Below are positions 35,419 through 43,198 of a DNA stretch of 64,000 nucleotides, piece by piece. The stretch lies in NCBI RefSeq assembly GCF_000719865.1, contig NZ_JOID01000002.1:230455-294454 (forward strand), read 5' to 3'. Both the position numbers and the translations under genes were made by a program. The stretch is from Streptomyces albus subsp. albus. GTDB taxonomy: Bacteria; Actinomycetota; Actinomycetes; Streptomycetales; Streptomycetaceae. The notes under the pieces were generated by a model, which made no database searches, was not told the origin of the DNA, and was given only the letters and a program-made list of their open reading frames with translations. Numbering within the stretch: the stretch's first letter is position 1; every line of letters begins with the position of its first letter.

Positions 35419-36153
35419 ATGAGCACCGGAACCGGACGATCCCTGGTCATCCAGGGCGATGTGGGCGACGCCGGCGACGTCGTCGTGTTCCTGCCGCCGG
35501 CGGGCAGCGTCACCTCGCCGTACCTCCCGATCGGTGAGCTCCTCCCGGACACCCTGCCCGCCGTGCACTGCGAGACGCCGGGGCGTGGCCGGCTGGCGGA
35601 CGAGGAGCCACCCGGCTCCGTGCAGGGTGCCGCCGACCGGTGGGCCGCCGATCTGGCCGCGACCGTGCCCGGCCGGCGGCTGCACTTCTTCGGGCACAGC
35701 CTGGGAGCCCTGTACGCCTACGAACTGACGCTCCGTTGCGAGTCCCGGCCCGGCGGCGGGGCCGCGAGCCTGTCCGTGTCGGGCGCCCGCGAGCCGGGCA
35801 GCACGCCCCGGCCGCTGCTGGCCACCGCCTTCGCCGCCCTGCGGGCGCCGGACCGGCGGCAGGGCGAGGGGGAGCCGTGGATGGACCGGGACCTGCGCCT
35901 GCGGGGCGAGTACCGGACCGGCCACCGGACGGTGCGGGCCCCCCTGGCCCTGCTGTGCGGCACCTCCGACCCGTTCGCCCGGCCCGGCGAGATGGAGCGG
36001 TGGAAGGACTTCACGAGCGGCCCGTACCTCGGGCTGTTCACCTTCCGCGGCGGTCACGACTACTACCTGTCCGGTCAGCGGGCGATCGCGGACGTCATCA
36101 CCCGCGTCGTCGAGCGCAGCCGGCATCCGGAGCGGGTTCCGCACCCGGAATGA
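35419..36153 (+). CDS. Type II thioesterase (alpha/beta hydrolase)
   Basis: A 244-residue protein. 'VVVFLPPAGSVTSPYLPIGELL' forms the oxyanion region, the nucleophile is in 'LHFFGHSLGALYAYEL' (GHSLG), the acid is probably in 'LLCGTSDPFARP', and the catalytic His is in 'FRGGHDYYL'. Such enzymes clear mis-primed carrier proteins or release the acyl product. It follows the carrier gene by 25 nt in the same operon. Confidence 0.9.
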   Translation: MSTGTGRSLVIQGDVGDAGDVVVFLPPAGSVTSPYLPIGELLPDTLPAVHCETPGRGRLADEEPPGSVQGAADRWAADLAATVPGRRLHFFGHSLGALYAYELTLRCESRPGGGAASLSVSGAREPGSTPRPLLATAFAALRAPDRRQGEGEPWMDRDLRLRGEYRTGHRTVRAPLALLCGTSDPFARPGEMERWKDFTSGPYLGLFTFRGGHDYYLSGQRAIADVITRVVERSRHPERVPHPE

Positions 36154-36253
36154 ACGGCCCCGAACCGGCCCCGAACCGGCCCGCGAGCCGGCCTCGCGGA
36201 TCTTTTCCCGGCACCGATCTCCCCCGTCCCTCCGCAAGGAAATGGAGTCAGCC

Positions 36254-37117
36254 ATGCCGAACGACCAGCAGAACACCCCCTCGGTCGAGCAGTTGATCGA
36301 CGTCGTCGCGAACAGCTCGGTGGGCATCGCGGTCACCGACCGCTCCGGCGCCGTCGTGCTGCACAACCGGGCGCAGTCCGTGCTGATGGGCGGGGAGGCC
36401 GACCACCTCGGCGGCCGGCTCCTGCTCGACGGCGCGGAGGACGGCCTCCGGACCCTGGTCCGGCGGCTGGAGGACGGACAGCCGGTCGAGAACGCCGAGG
36501 TCACCTACCGCGGCGCCGACGGCGGGCCCGAGCGGACCGCCCGGGTCAACGCCGTGCTGACCGGCAACGGTGAGGAGACGCGCGTCCACTGGGTGAGCCG
36601 GCCGGAGCTCGGCGAGCGGCTCCCGGTCTCCAACGACAGCGCCGAGGACGTCACCTCGGACGCCGCCTCCTGGATCCGCGCCGTCAACGAGCGTCCGCTG
36701 CCCGCCCTGGCTCCCACCAAGGAACTCGCGGACGTCCTGCGGGAGTTCTACGAGGCCGCCCCGGTGGCGATCCACCTGATCGGCGTCAACGGCCAGGTCA
36801 TGCACGCCAACCCGGCGGATGTGGCGCTCGTGGGGTACACCTCCGCGCCGTCCGAGTACGTGGGCGGGCACATCCGCACCATCTACGAGGACCAGGGGCT
36901 GCTCGACGACTTCCTCGGCCGCTGGGACGAGGACTCGCCGATCATCAACTTCCGGGCCAACTTCCTGACCAGGGAGGGCGCCCCGCAGCCCGTGCTGATC
37001 TTCTCCACCGCCCAGGCCGAGGGCGGCAGCGTCACCAACACCCGGTGCTTCGTCTTCAGCGACCCGGAGCCGCAGCGCGCCCGCGACACCATCAGCGCCT
37101 TCGGCTGGCCGTCCTGA
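36254..37117 (+). CDS. Tandem PAS-domain protein
   Basis: A 287-residue protein. PAS1 covers about residues 10-110 ('LIDVVANSSVGIAVTDRSGAVVLHNRAQSVLM'). PAS2 covers about 165-280 ('FYEAAPVAIHLIGVNGQVMHANPADVALVGYTSAPSEYVGGHIRTIYED'). No kinase, HTH or cyclase output domain is present. A PAS-only protein inside a biosynthetic operon could bind flavin, haem or a pathway metabolite. ATG at 36254 preceded by GGAG; an in-frame ATG at 36242 is possible. Its stop lies 8 nt before the poly-G/poly-C block. Confidence 0.82.
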   Translation: MPNDQQNTPSVEQLIDVVANSSVGIAVTDRSGAVVLHNRAQSVLMGGEADHLGGRLLLDGAEDGLRTLVRRLEDGQPVENAEVTYRGADGGPERTARVNAVLTGNGEETRVHWVSRPELGERLPVSNDSAEDVTSDAASWIRAVNERPLPALAPTKELADVLREFYEAAPVAIHLIGVNGQVMHANPADVALVGYTSAPSEYVGGHIRTIYEDQGLLDDFLGRWDEDSPIINFRANFLTREGAPQPVLIFSTAQAEGGSVTNTRCFVFSDPEPQRARDTISAFGWPS

Positions 37118-37125
37118 CACCCGGC

Positions 37126-37190
<65 letters not shown>

Positions 37191-37191
37191 A

Positions 37192-37713
37192 TTGGTCATA
37201 TCCGGCAGCCCGTCCGCGACCTCCAAGACCGAAGCCATCGGCGACCACGTGGCGCGGCGCCTCGCCGACTACGAGTGGCACACCGGGCACCTCAGGGTCC
37301 GCACCCTGCCGGCCGCGCCGCTGCTGAACGCCGACGTCACGCATCCCGCCATCGCCGAGGCCGTGGAACAGGTCTCGCGCGCCGACGGCATCGTCCTCGC
37401 CACACCGACGTACAAGGCGAGTTACTCGGGACTGCTCAAGACCTTCCTGGACCTGCTGCCCCGGTACGGATTCCGGCAGAAGACCGTGCTGCCGCTGGCC
37501 ACCGGCGGCAGCCTCGCCCATCTCCTCGTCCTCGACTACGCCCTGCGGCCCGTGGCGCACGCGCTGGGCGCCCGGCACGTGGTGCAGAGTCTCTTCCTGT
37601 CCGACGAGCACCTCACCTGTCAGGACGGCCTGCCGCGGCTGCTCCCGGAGAGCACGCGGCTGCTCGACGACGTGATCGAACAGTTCTGCAAGTCCCTGGT
37701 CTCGGCATCCTGA
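37192..37713 (+). CDS. NAD(P)H-dependent FMN reductase (5' end lost)
   Basis: The readable part, LVISGSPSATSKTEAIGDHVARRL..., is a flavodoxin-like FMN reductase of the SsuE type. It shows the FMN phosphate loop SGSPSATSKT, 'GIVLATPTYKASYSGLLKTFLDLL' and 'KTVLPLATGGSLAHLLVLDYALRPVAHALGA'. About 173 residues remain. The natural start, probably a codon or two before Leu, is missing because the homopolymer block abuts the gene. It would supply reduced flavin to a monooxygenase or dehydrogenase of the locus. Confidence 0.85.
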   Translation: MVISGSPSATSKTEAIGDHVARRLADYEWHTGHLRVRTLPAAPLLNADVTHPAIAEAVEQVSRADGIVLATPTYKASYSGLLKTFLDLLPRYGFRQKTVLPLATGGSLAHLLVLDYALRPVAHALGARHVVQSLFLSDEHLTCQDGLPRLLPESTRLLDDVIEQFCKSLVSAS

Positions 37714-37769
37714 GCCGGCCCCCACCCGCCGGAGGGCCGGGGCGGCGGCCGTCGCCCCGGCCACAGCCC

Positions 37770-37982
37770 TTAGGCGGGGTGGGGCGCCGCCGCGAAGGCG
37801 GCCACGCCGTGCTCGTCCAGGACCACCAGGGCCGCACACGCGCAGCGGCAGTACTCGACGAGGCCGCCGGACGTGACATGACTGGACATCACCCGCCAGC
37901 CGGGCTGCCGCAGCCCGGCCCGGCAGCCCCAGGCGGCCAGCGGGCAGGGGTCGGGGACGGGGGTGGGCGCGGGGGACGTCAT
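37770..37982 (-). CDS. Small Cys-containing hypothetical protein
   Basis: A 70-residue protein: MTSPAPTPVPDPCPLAAWGCRAGLRQPGWRVMSSHVTSGGLVEYCRCACAALVVLDEHGVAAF. The two cysteine groups (C-x6-C and C-x-C-x-C) suggest metal binding. No family is recognised with certainty. The start is chosen at the ATG 37982; no strong ribosome binding site is visible. Convergent with the FMN reductase. Confidence 0.55.
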   Translation of the reverse strand: MTSPAPTPVPDPCPLAAWGCRAGLRQPGWRVMSSHVTSGGLVEYCRCACAALVVLDEHGVAAFAAAPHPA

Positions 37983-38073
37983 GGGCCGGCTCACTGCTGG
38001 TCGCACGTCGTCGTCCTTCCGTGACTGGTCCGATGCACTGGTCCGGTGCTCGGGAGACCCGCGACACGGCGGG

Positions 38074-39291
38074 TCAGCGGCTCCCGGCCTCCTGCGCGGT
38101 TTCCCGCCCGGCCTCCCGTGCGGCTTCCTCGCCGCCGCCCCCCGACAGCGGCTTCGGCACGGCCGGTTCGGGCAGGGTGCGGAACAGCAGCCAGCTCAGC
38201 GCGGGCATCGCGATCAGCGGGATGAGGGCCGTGCGCAGCGAGGTGGCGTCGGCGACGGTGCCGATGACGGGGCTGGTCAGGCCGCCGACGCTGACCATGA
38301 GGCCGAGAGTGATCCCGCTGGCCGTTCCGACGCGCGTGGGCAGATAGTCCTGGGCGAGCGTGACCTGCAGCGAGAACGGGACGTACAGCCCGATCGAGGT
38401 CAGTGCCACGAACAGGTAGATCGCGGGGCCGGGTACGAACACCACGCCGGCGACCGCCGCGACCGAGACCAGGTACGACGTGCTCACCACCGTGACCCGG
38501 TCCCAGCGGTGGGCCAGCCGGCTGCCGAGGACCGTGCCGACGGCACCGCCGAGATAGAGCACGAACAGCGCGGCCGTCCCCATCGCCGTACCGCCGCCCG
38601 TCTGCTCCCGGGCGTGGAAGGCGACGAACGTGCTCATCCCGACGAACACGACCGACCGGCACACCACCGCCAGCGACAGCCGGACGAACGACGCCCAGTC
38701 GTCCCGGCCCTCCGCGGCCGCCGGACCGCCGCGGGCGGACGACGCCCCGCCGAGCGCCCGCAGCACCGGCAGCGTCAGCACACTGCCGGCGAGCGCCGGC
38801 AGGATCAGCAGCGGGGAGAACCGCAGTCCGCCCGTGGCGATCACAGCGGTGACCAGCAGAGGAGCCACCGCGAAACCGATGTTGCCGCCCAGGGAGAACC
38901 ACCCCATGGAGCGGTGGCTGCCCCTGCTCGCGACCCGGGCGACCCGCGCCGACTCCGGGTGGTACGCGGCGACCCCGATGCCGGACAGGGCCACGAACAC
39001 CAGCGTGAGCGCGTACGAGCCGCTGATCCCGCTCAGGGCCACGCCCAGCCCGCCGGCCACCGTGCTCACGGGCAGCAGCCAGGGGAGGGGGCGCCGGTCG
39101 GTGATCGCGCCGAAGAGGGGCTGCGCCACCGAGGACAGCAGGCTGGCGGCGAGGACGATCCCCGAGGCCGCGGCGTAGGTGTAGGCGCGCTCGGCGACGA
39201 AGAACGGGACCAGAGCCGCCACGGCGCCCTGGTAGACGTCCACACAGGCATGTCCGACCGACAGCAGGACGATCGACTTGTTCCTTGGCAT
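38074..39291 (-). CDS. MFS transporter, fosmidomycin-resistance (Fsr)-like
   Basis: A 405-residue, 12-segment permease. The N-terminus 'IVLLSVGHACVDVYQGAVAALVPFFVAERAYTYAAASGIVLAASLLSSVAQPLFGAITDR' matches the Fsr-type family. 'YHPESARVARVASRGSHRSMGWFSLGGNIGFAVAPLL' carries the conserved YHPE...G.A signature. Fsr exports the phosphonate antibiotic fosmidomycin in E. coli. Here it sits beside a phosphonate pathway, so a self-protection or export role is plausible. Such genes also occur elsewhere in actinomycetes without phosphonate genes. Divergent from an AraC regulator. Confidence 0.88.
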   Translation of the reverse strand: MPRNKSIVLLSVGHACVDVYQGAVAALVPFFVAERAYTYAAASGIVLAASLLSSVAQPLFGAITDRRPLPWLLPVSTVAGGLGVALSGISGSYALTLVFVALSGIGVAAYHPESARVARVASRGSHRSMGWFSLGGNIGFAVAPLLVTAVIATGGLRFSPLLILPALAGSVLTLPVLRALGGASSARGGPAAAEGRDDWASFVRLSLAVVCRSVVFVGMSTFVAFHAREQTGGGTAMGTAALFVLYLGGAVGTVLGSRLAHRWDRVTVVSTSYLVSVAAVAGVVFVPGPAIYLFVALTSIGLYVPFSLQVTLAQDYLPTRVGTASGITLGLMVSVGGLTSPVIGTVADATSLRTALIPLIAMPALSWLLFRTLPEPAVPKPLSGGGGEEAAREAGRETAQEAGSR

Positions 39292-39345
39292 GGCGCCATG
39301 GTCGTCCGTGGAAGCCCTGTCGCACTTCCGTTAATCTGCCAATCG

Positions 39346-40173
39346 ATGCAGGAAATCCGCCATGAGCCGGTGGCGCCGACCAGCGCCCGCCGGCTGGCCC
39401 CGGGCACCGGGATCGACGCCCACCGGCACGACGAGCACCAGCTCGTCTACGCGGGCCGGGGCGTGCTCGCCGTCACCACCGGCGCCGGCACCTGGACGGC
39501 CCCGGCCACCCGGGCGATCTGGGTGCCGGCCGGGACCGTGCACTCCCACCAGGCGCACGGCGAGCTCGAACTGCACCTGATCGGCCTCCCCGCGGACACC
39601 AACCCCCTCGGCCTCGGCGAGCCCACCGTGCTGAGCGTCAGCCCCCTGCTCAGGGAGCTGATCCTCGCCTGCACCCGCGACCCGGCGGACGGCAGCCCGG
39701 AACACCGGCGCCTGCGCGCCGTCCTCTGCGACCAGCTGCGCGTCTCCCCGCAGCAGCCGCTGCACGTGCCGGCACCGACCGCACCGCAGCTCAGGGCGGT
39801 GTGCGGGATCCTGCACGCCGACCCGGCCGACAACCGCACCCTCGCGGCCCTCGGCAGACAGGTCGGCGCCGGCGAGCGCACCCTGTCGCGGCTGTTCCGG
39901 GCCGACCTCGGCATGACGTTCCCGCAGTGGCGCACCCAGCTCCGGCTCTCCCGCGCCCTGGTGCTGCTGGCCGAGGGCACGCCGGTGACGGCGGTGGCGC
40001 ACCGCTGCGGCTGGTCCTCGGCCAGCGCGTTCATCGACGTCTTCCGCCGCGCCTTCGGCCACACCCCGGGGAGCGCCGCGGGCACGGCGCGCGACGGCGG
40101 CACGGAACGGACCCCGGCCGGGCGTCAGCCCGCGGGGGAGAGCCGCGCGTCGCGCTCCCGGACGGCCGGGTAG
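39346..40173 (+). CDS. AraC-family regulator with cupin sensor
   Basis: A 275-residue protein. The N-terminal cupin is 'IDAHRHDEHQLVYAGRGVLAVTTGAGTWTAPATRAIWVPAGTVHSHQAHGELELHLIGL'. The C-terminal double HTH is 'RTLAALGRQVGAGERTLSRLFRADLGMTFPQWRTQLRLSRALVLLAEGTPVTAVAHRCGWSSASAFIDVFRRAFGHTPG'. Divergent from the Fsr-like MFS across 54 nt, it probably controls it. No ribosome binding site precedes the ATG at 39346, so the message may be leaderless. Its last 49 nt overlap the 3' end of the convergent nucleotidyltransferase gene. Confidence 0.9.
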   Translation: MQEIRHEPVAPTSARRLAPGTGIDAHRHDEHQLVYAGRGVLAVTTGAGTWTAPATRAIWVPAGTVHSHQAHGELELHLIGLPADTNPLGLGEPTVLSVSPLLRELILACTRDPADGSPEHRRLRAVLCDQLRVSPQQPLHVPAPTAPQLRAVCGILHADPADNRTLAALGRQVGAGERTLSRLFRADLGMTFPQWRTQLRLSRALVLLAEGTPVTAVAHRCGWSSASAFIDVFRRAFGHTPGSAAGTARDGGTERTPAGRQPAGESRASRSRTAG

Positions 40174-40952
40174 AGCTCCTCCGTGATCCGCCGGTAGTCC
40201 TCCGGGAAATCGCACTCGGAGAACAGCAGGGAGCCCGGCAGCCGCGCGACGCCGAGCCGGGACAGCCCGAAGAGGTACTGCCAGACCTCCTCGTGCTCGG
40301 ACAGGCGGCGGCTGTACCCGTAGGCAGGCCGCGCCGGCGGATCGCCGACCATCCACCGGGTCAGCTCCGCGCAGGGGCGCACGTCACCGGCGGCGAGATG
40401 GATCATCCCGAGACTCTCCCCCAGCAGTTCGAAACCGGCCGAGACCTCCGGTCCGATCCCCTTGCCGATGAGCTTCGGAACGTCGTCCGAGGCACCGTAG
40501 ACGCAGACCTCCTCGGTATCGCCGGTCACCCGGTCCACGGTGAAGAGGCGCGAGGCGTCGCAGCGGGCCAGCAACCGGTCGAGCAGCGCGCGCTCGTAGA
40601 CCACGTCCGCGTCCGTGACGAGGGTGTCCACGCCCCCCGGCCAGTGGCGCAGGACGGCGTCCAGGCCGGCCAGCATGCTGACACTGGACCCGGTGGGCTC
40701 CGGATCCGCCGGGAGGACGACGAGCTCCACCCCCTCCCGCAGACAGGGGGCGAACCGTTCCGCCGCCTTCTCGCCGACGACGACGAACACGCGCCACGCC
40801 CCCGTCGCGAGGAACAGCCCGATGGCGCGGCTGAGGAACGTCGGCGAGTCCGGCTCCCCCGGGGACAGCGGCAGCAGCGCCTTCGGCGCCGGGGCGGCGT
40901 CCCCCATCCGGCGGTTGGCCCCCGCGGCCAGGACCACCACGGCCCGGGTCAT
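40125..40952 (-). CDS. Nucleotidyltransferase, last gene of the phosphonate operon
   Basis: A 275-residue protein with the nucleotide-sugar-pyrophosphorylase/MobA-like fold: 'AVVVLAAGANRRMGDAAPAPKALLPL' (nucleotide loop with PKALLPL lysine), 'VDTLVTDADVVYERALLDRLLA' (DAD metal site), 'KLIGKGIG'. In several phosphonate pathways a cytidylyltransferase activates or protects the phosphonate as a CMP conjugate. That role is the leading inference; NTP and acceptor are unproven. ATG at 40952 overlaps the upstream stop as ATGA. Its 3' end overlaps the convergent AraC gene. Confidence 0.85.
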   Translation of the reverse strand: MTRAVVVLAAGANRRMGDAAPAPKALLPLSPGEPDSPTFLSRAIGLFLATGAWRVFVVVGEKAAERFAPCLREGVELVVLPADPEPTGSSVSMLAGLDAVLRHWPGGVDTLVTDADVVYERALLDRLLARCDASRLFTVDRVTGDTEEVCVYGASDDVPKLIGKGIGPEVSAGFELLGESLGMIHLAAGDVRPCAELTRWMVGDPPARPAYGYSRRLSEHEEVWQYLFGLSRLGVARLPGSLLFSECDFPEDYRRITEELYPAVRERDARLSPAG

Positions 40953-43198
40953 GAGACCACCTCGCTCGGCCGCGCGGTGCGGTGCGCCGCCACCGCTTCC
41001 CAGAAGTCCTCGAGCCAGGTGAGCACGTCCCGCATGACGTGGTGGTTCTGGTTCGGGCGCAACGCGCCGAGCTGGAAGAACATGACCCCCTCGGACGGCG
41101 GGCCGAGCACGGTGAGGCGCTCCTCGGCCCGGCCGTCGGCCCGCACCGGATGGAAGCGCGGCGTGATGTCGAGACCGCCGGGGGCGAAGGACGAGCCGTC
41201 CGCCGCCGTGTTGCGCCACAGGCGCACCAGCCCGCCCGCCATCAGGTTCCGGTACAGGGGCAGCACGTCCCGGTCCGGCGAGAAGGGGTGCACCCGGGCG
41301 TCGGCGAGGGTGTCGACGTGGACGACCGACGCGGTGTGCGGGCCCACGACACGGAACCGCCCCGACCGCTCGTCCGGCTCGACGCGGGCTCCGGGGCCGG
41401 TGGCCACGTCGAGCAGTCCGTGCCGGATCAGCGCGCGCATCTTCTCCATCACCTCCAGCGCGGCCCCGTTGGCGAGCTTGTTGTGGTGGCGCATATAGCG
41501 GTCGAGGAAGACCCGGTGCGAATCCGGGGTGAGCCCGGCTCCGTCCACGGCATGGGCGAGAACGCCCCGCAGATCGCGCCAGACCCCGTCGGCGGCGGCC
41601 TTGTGCGGGTTGTCGAGGTTGCCCTGCGCCGCCCACGCGTGATCACGCGCCATGAAGTCCAGCAGCGCCTCCCGGTACGCCTCCCGGTCCCGGTGGCCGC
41701 CGGACGGCAGCGGGTGGACGGTCCGCTCCCAGTCGAAGACGTTGCCGTGGGGGCTCGTCTCCAGCCGCCAGGGCGAGGTCCGGCCCCGGAGGAGCCCGGC
41801 GAGCGCGCCCGGGTCCGCGTAGCCGTCCGCCGCGAGCGCGGCGACGTCCGCGCCGTGAACCACGTGGATCCAGCGCAGCAGCGTCTCCCGTAACGGCCAT
41901 CCGGGGGCCGGCGCGGCCGCCGGGCCGGCGGCCAGGGCCGCCGCCAGTCCGCCGGCGATCTCCGCCACGGCGGTGCGCAGCGGCGCGAGCAGGGCGCCGG
42001 TGCCGCCCCGCACCTCCCCGTCGAGGAAGCGCCGCAGGCGCGGCTCGGCACGGGAGGCGATGAACGCGGCCGCCCCCGGGCCGAACAGCGTGGCGTAGTG
42101 GACGTAAGCCATCTCCAGGATCACCACGGGCAGCACGTGGTCCTCGAAGTCGAGCTGCCGCCGCCCGGTGCCGCCGGGCCCCGCGGGGGTGCCGACGGAG
42201 GCGCGGAGCCGGTCGACGGCCTCCTCCGTGAGGAAGATTCCGCGGTGTTCCAGGCGCTCCGGGTCCCGCTCCTTGTGGTTGTGCGGCCGGGCGTAGGTGA
42301 ACAGCCCGGTGTCGCTGAAGGCGACGATGCGCCGGGGTTCCTCCCCGCTGGGCCGGTAGCGCGGCTCCCCGTCGCCGTCCGGGGCGAAGACGCCGCCGCG
42401 GCCCTCGGTCAGGTGCAGGATCTCGTCGATCGCGGTCAGCCCGAGCCCCGCGCAGCCCACGACGGTGTCCGGCCCCGAGACGGACCGCGGCAGCATGACG
42501 TCGAGCGGGTAGGCGTAGGGCACGTAGACGGCGTCGCCGCGCTCGGCGAAACGGGCCAGCCGGCCGGTGCGCTCGCTGCTGTCCGCCCGGTTGTGCGAGT
42601 GGCCGGTCAGCAGCAGGACGTGGTCCGCGGGGCGGCGGCTGCCGTCGGCGGCCAGCACCACCAGGGCGTCGTCCTCCTCCCGCACGTCGACGACCTCGAC
42701 GGGGTGCAGCTCGACGGTCACGCCCGGATGGGCGCGCAGCTCGGCGACGTACCGCTCGAACATGTCCTTGAGCGCGAGGCCGTGCACATAGCGCTTCGGC
42801 CAGTCCTCCGGCCGCAGGTCGAAGTCGGGGTCGCCGGTGGCCTCGTACCGGCGACGGCACCATTCGTGCAGGGTGGGCCGGTCCTCCCGGGGGCGCAGCG
42901 GATGCGCGCCCCGCACGGTCTCGTCGGCGGCGAAGCCGACCTGGCCCGTGATGCGGTTGAGGAAACTGGTGACGGGCTGGGACCAGCTGTGGACGCGTCC
43001 CGCCCCGAACTCCCCACCGAGGTCGTAGACATGGACCTCCAGGCTTTCCCCGGGGCCGAGCCGGCCGGCGGTCATGGAGAGCCGTTCCATGCAGTAGGTG
43101 GCGCTGGGGCCGCCGCCGACGACGGCGAGGCGGAACGCCCCGCCGGCACCGGGGTCCGTGGTGGGTGTACGGGCTTCGGTCGCTTCAGGAGGGAACAA
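40949..43198 (-). CDS. Large FAD/NAD(P)-binding protein of unknown reaction
   Basis: A 749-residue protein. The dinucleotide motif is 'FRLAVVGGGPSATYCMERL' (residues about 22-40). Further Rossmann-type segments are 'EVHVYDLGGEFGAGRVHSWSQP', 'RRPADHVLLLTGHSHN' and 'DTVVGCAGLGLTAIDEILHLTEG'. This resembles the NAD_binding_9 (PF13454) group of large FAD/NAD(P) proteins. The C-terminal 350 residues are helical and unrecognised. TTG start at 43198 behind GAGGCAGG. A TTA leucine codon lies at 41891-41893 (codon 436). It overlaps both operon neighbours (14 and 4 nt). A redox tailoring step on the phosphonate is likely. Confidence 0.8.
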   Translation of the reverse strand: MFPPEATEARTPTTDPGAGGAFRLAVVGGGPSATYCMERLSMTAGRLGPGESLEVHVYDLGGEFGAGRVHSWSQPVTSFLNRITGQVGFAADETVRGAHPLRPREDRPTLHEWCRRRYEATGDPDFDLRPEDWPKRYVHGLALKDMFERYVAELRAHPGVTVELHPVEVVDVREEDDALVVLAADGSRRPADHVLLLTGHSHNRADSSERTGRLARFAERGDAVYVPYAYPLDVMLPRSVSGPDTVVGCAGLGLTAIDEILHLTEGRGGVFAPDGDGEPRYRPSGEEPRRIVAFSDTGLFTYARPHNHKERDPERLEHRGIFLTEEAVDRLRASVGTPAGPGGTGRRQLDFEDHVLPVVILEMAYVHYATLFGPGAAAFIASRAEPRLRRFLDGEVRGGTGALLAPLRTAVAEIAGGLAAALAAGPAAAPAPGWPLRETLLRWIHVVHGADVAALAADGYADPGALAGLLRGRTSPWRLETSPHGNVFDWERTVHPLPSGGHRDREAYREALLDFMARDHAWAAQGNLDNPHKAAADGVWRDLRGVLAHAVDGAGLTPDSHRVFLDRYMRHHNKLANGAALEVMEKMRALIRHGLLDVATGPGARVEPDERSGRFRVVGPHTASVVHVDTLADARVHPFSPDRDVLPLYRNLMAGGLVRLWRNTAADGSSFAPGGLDITPRFHPVRADGRAEERLTVLGPPSEGVMFFQLGALRPNQNHHVMRDVLTWLEDFWEAVAAHRTARPSEVVS

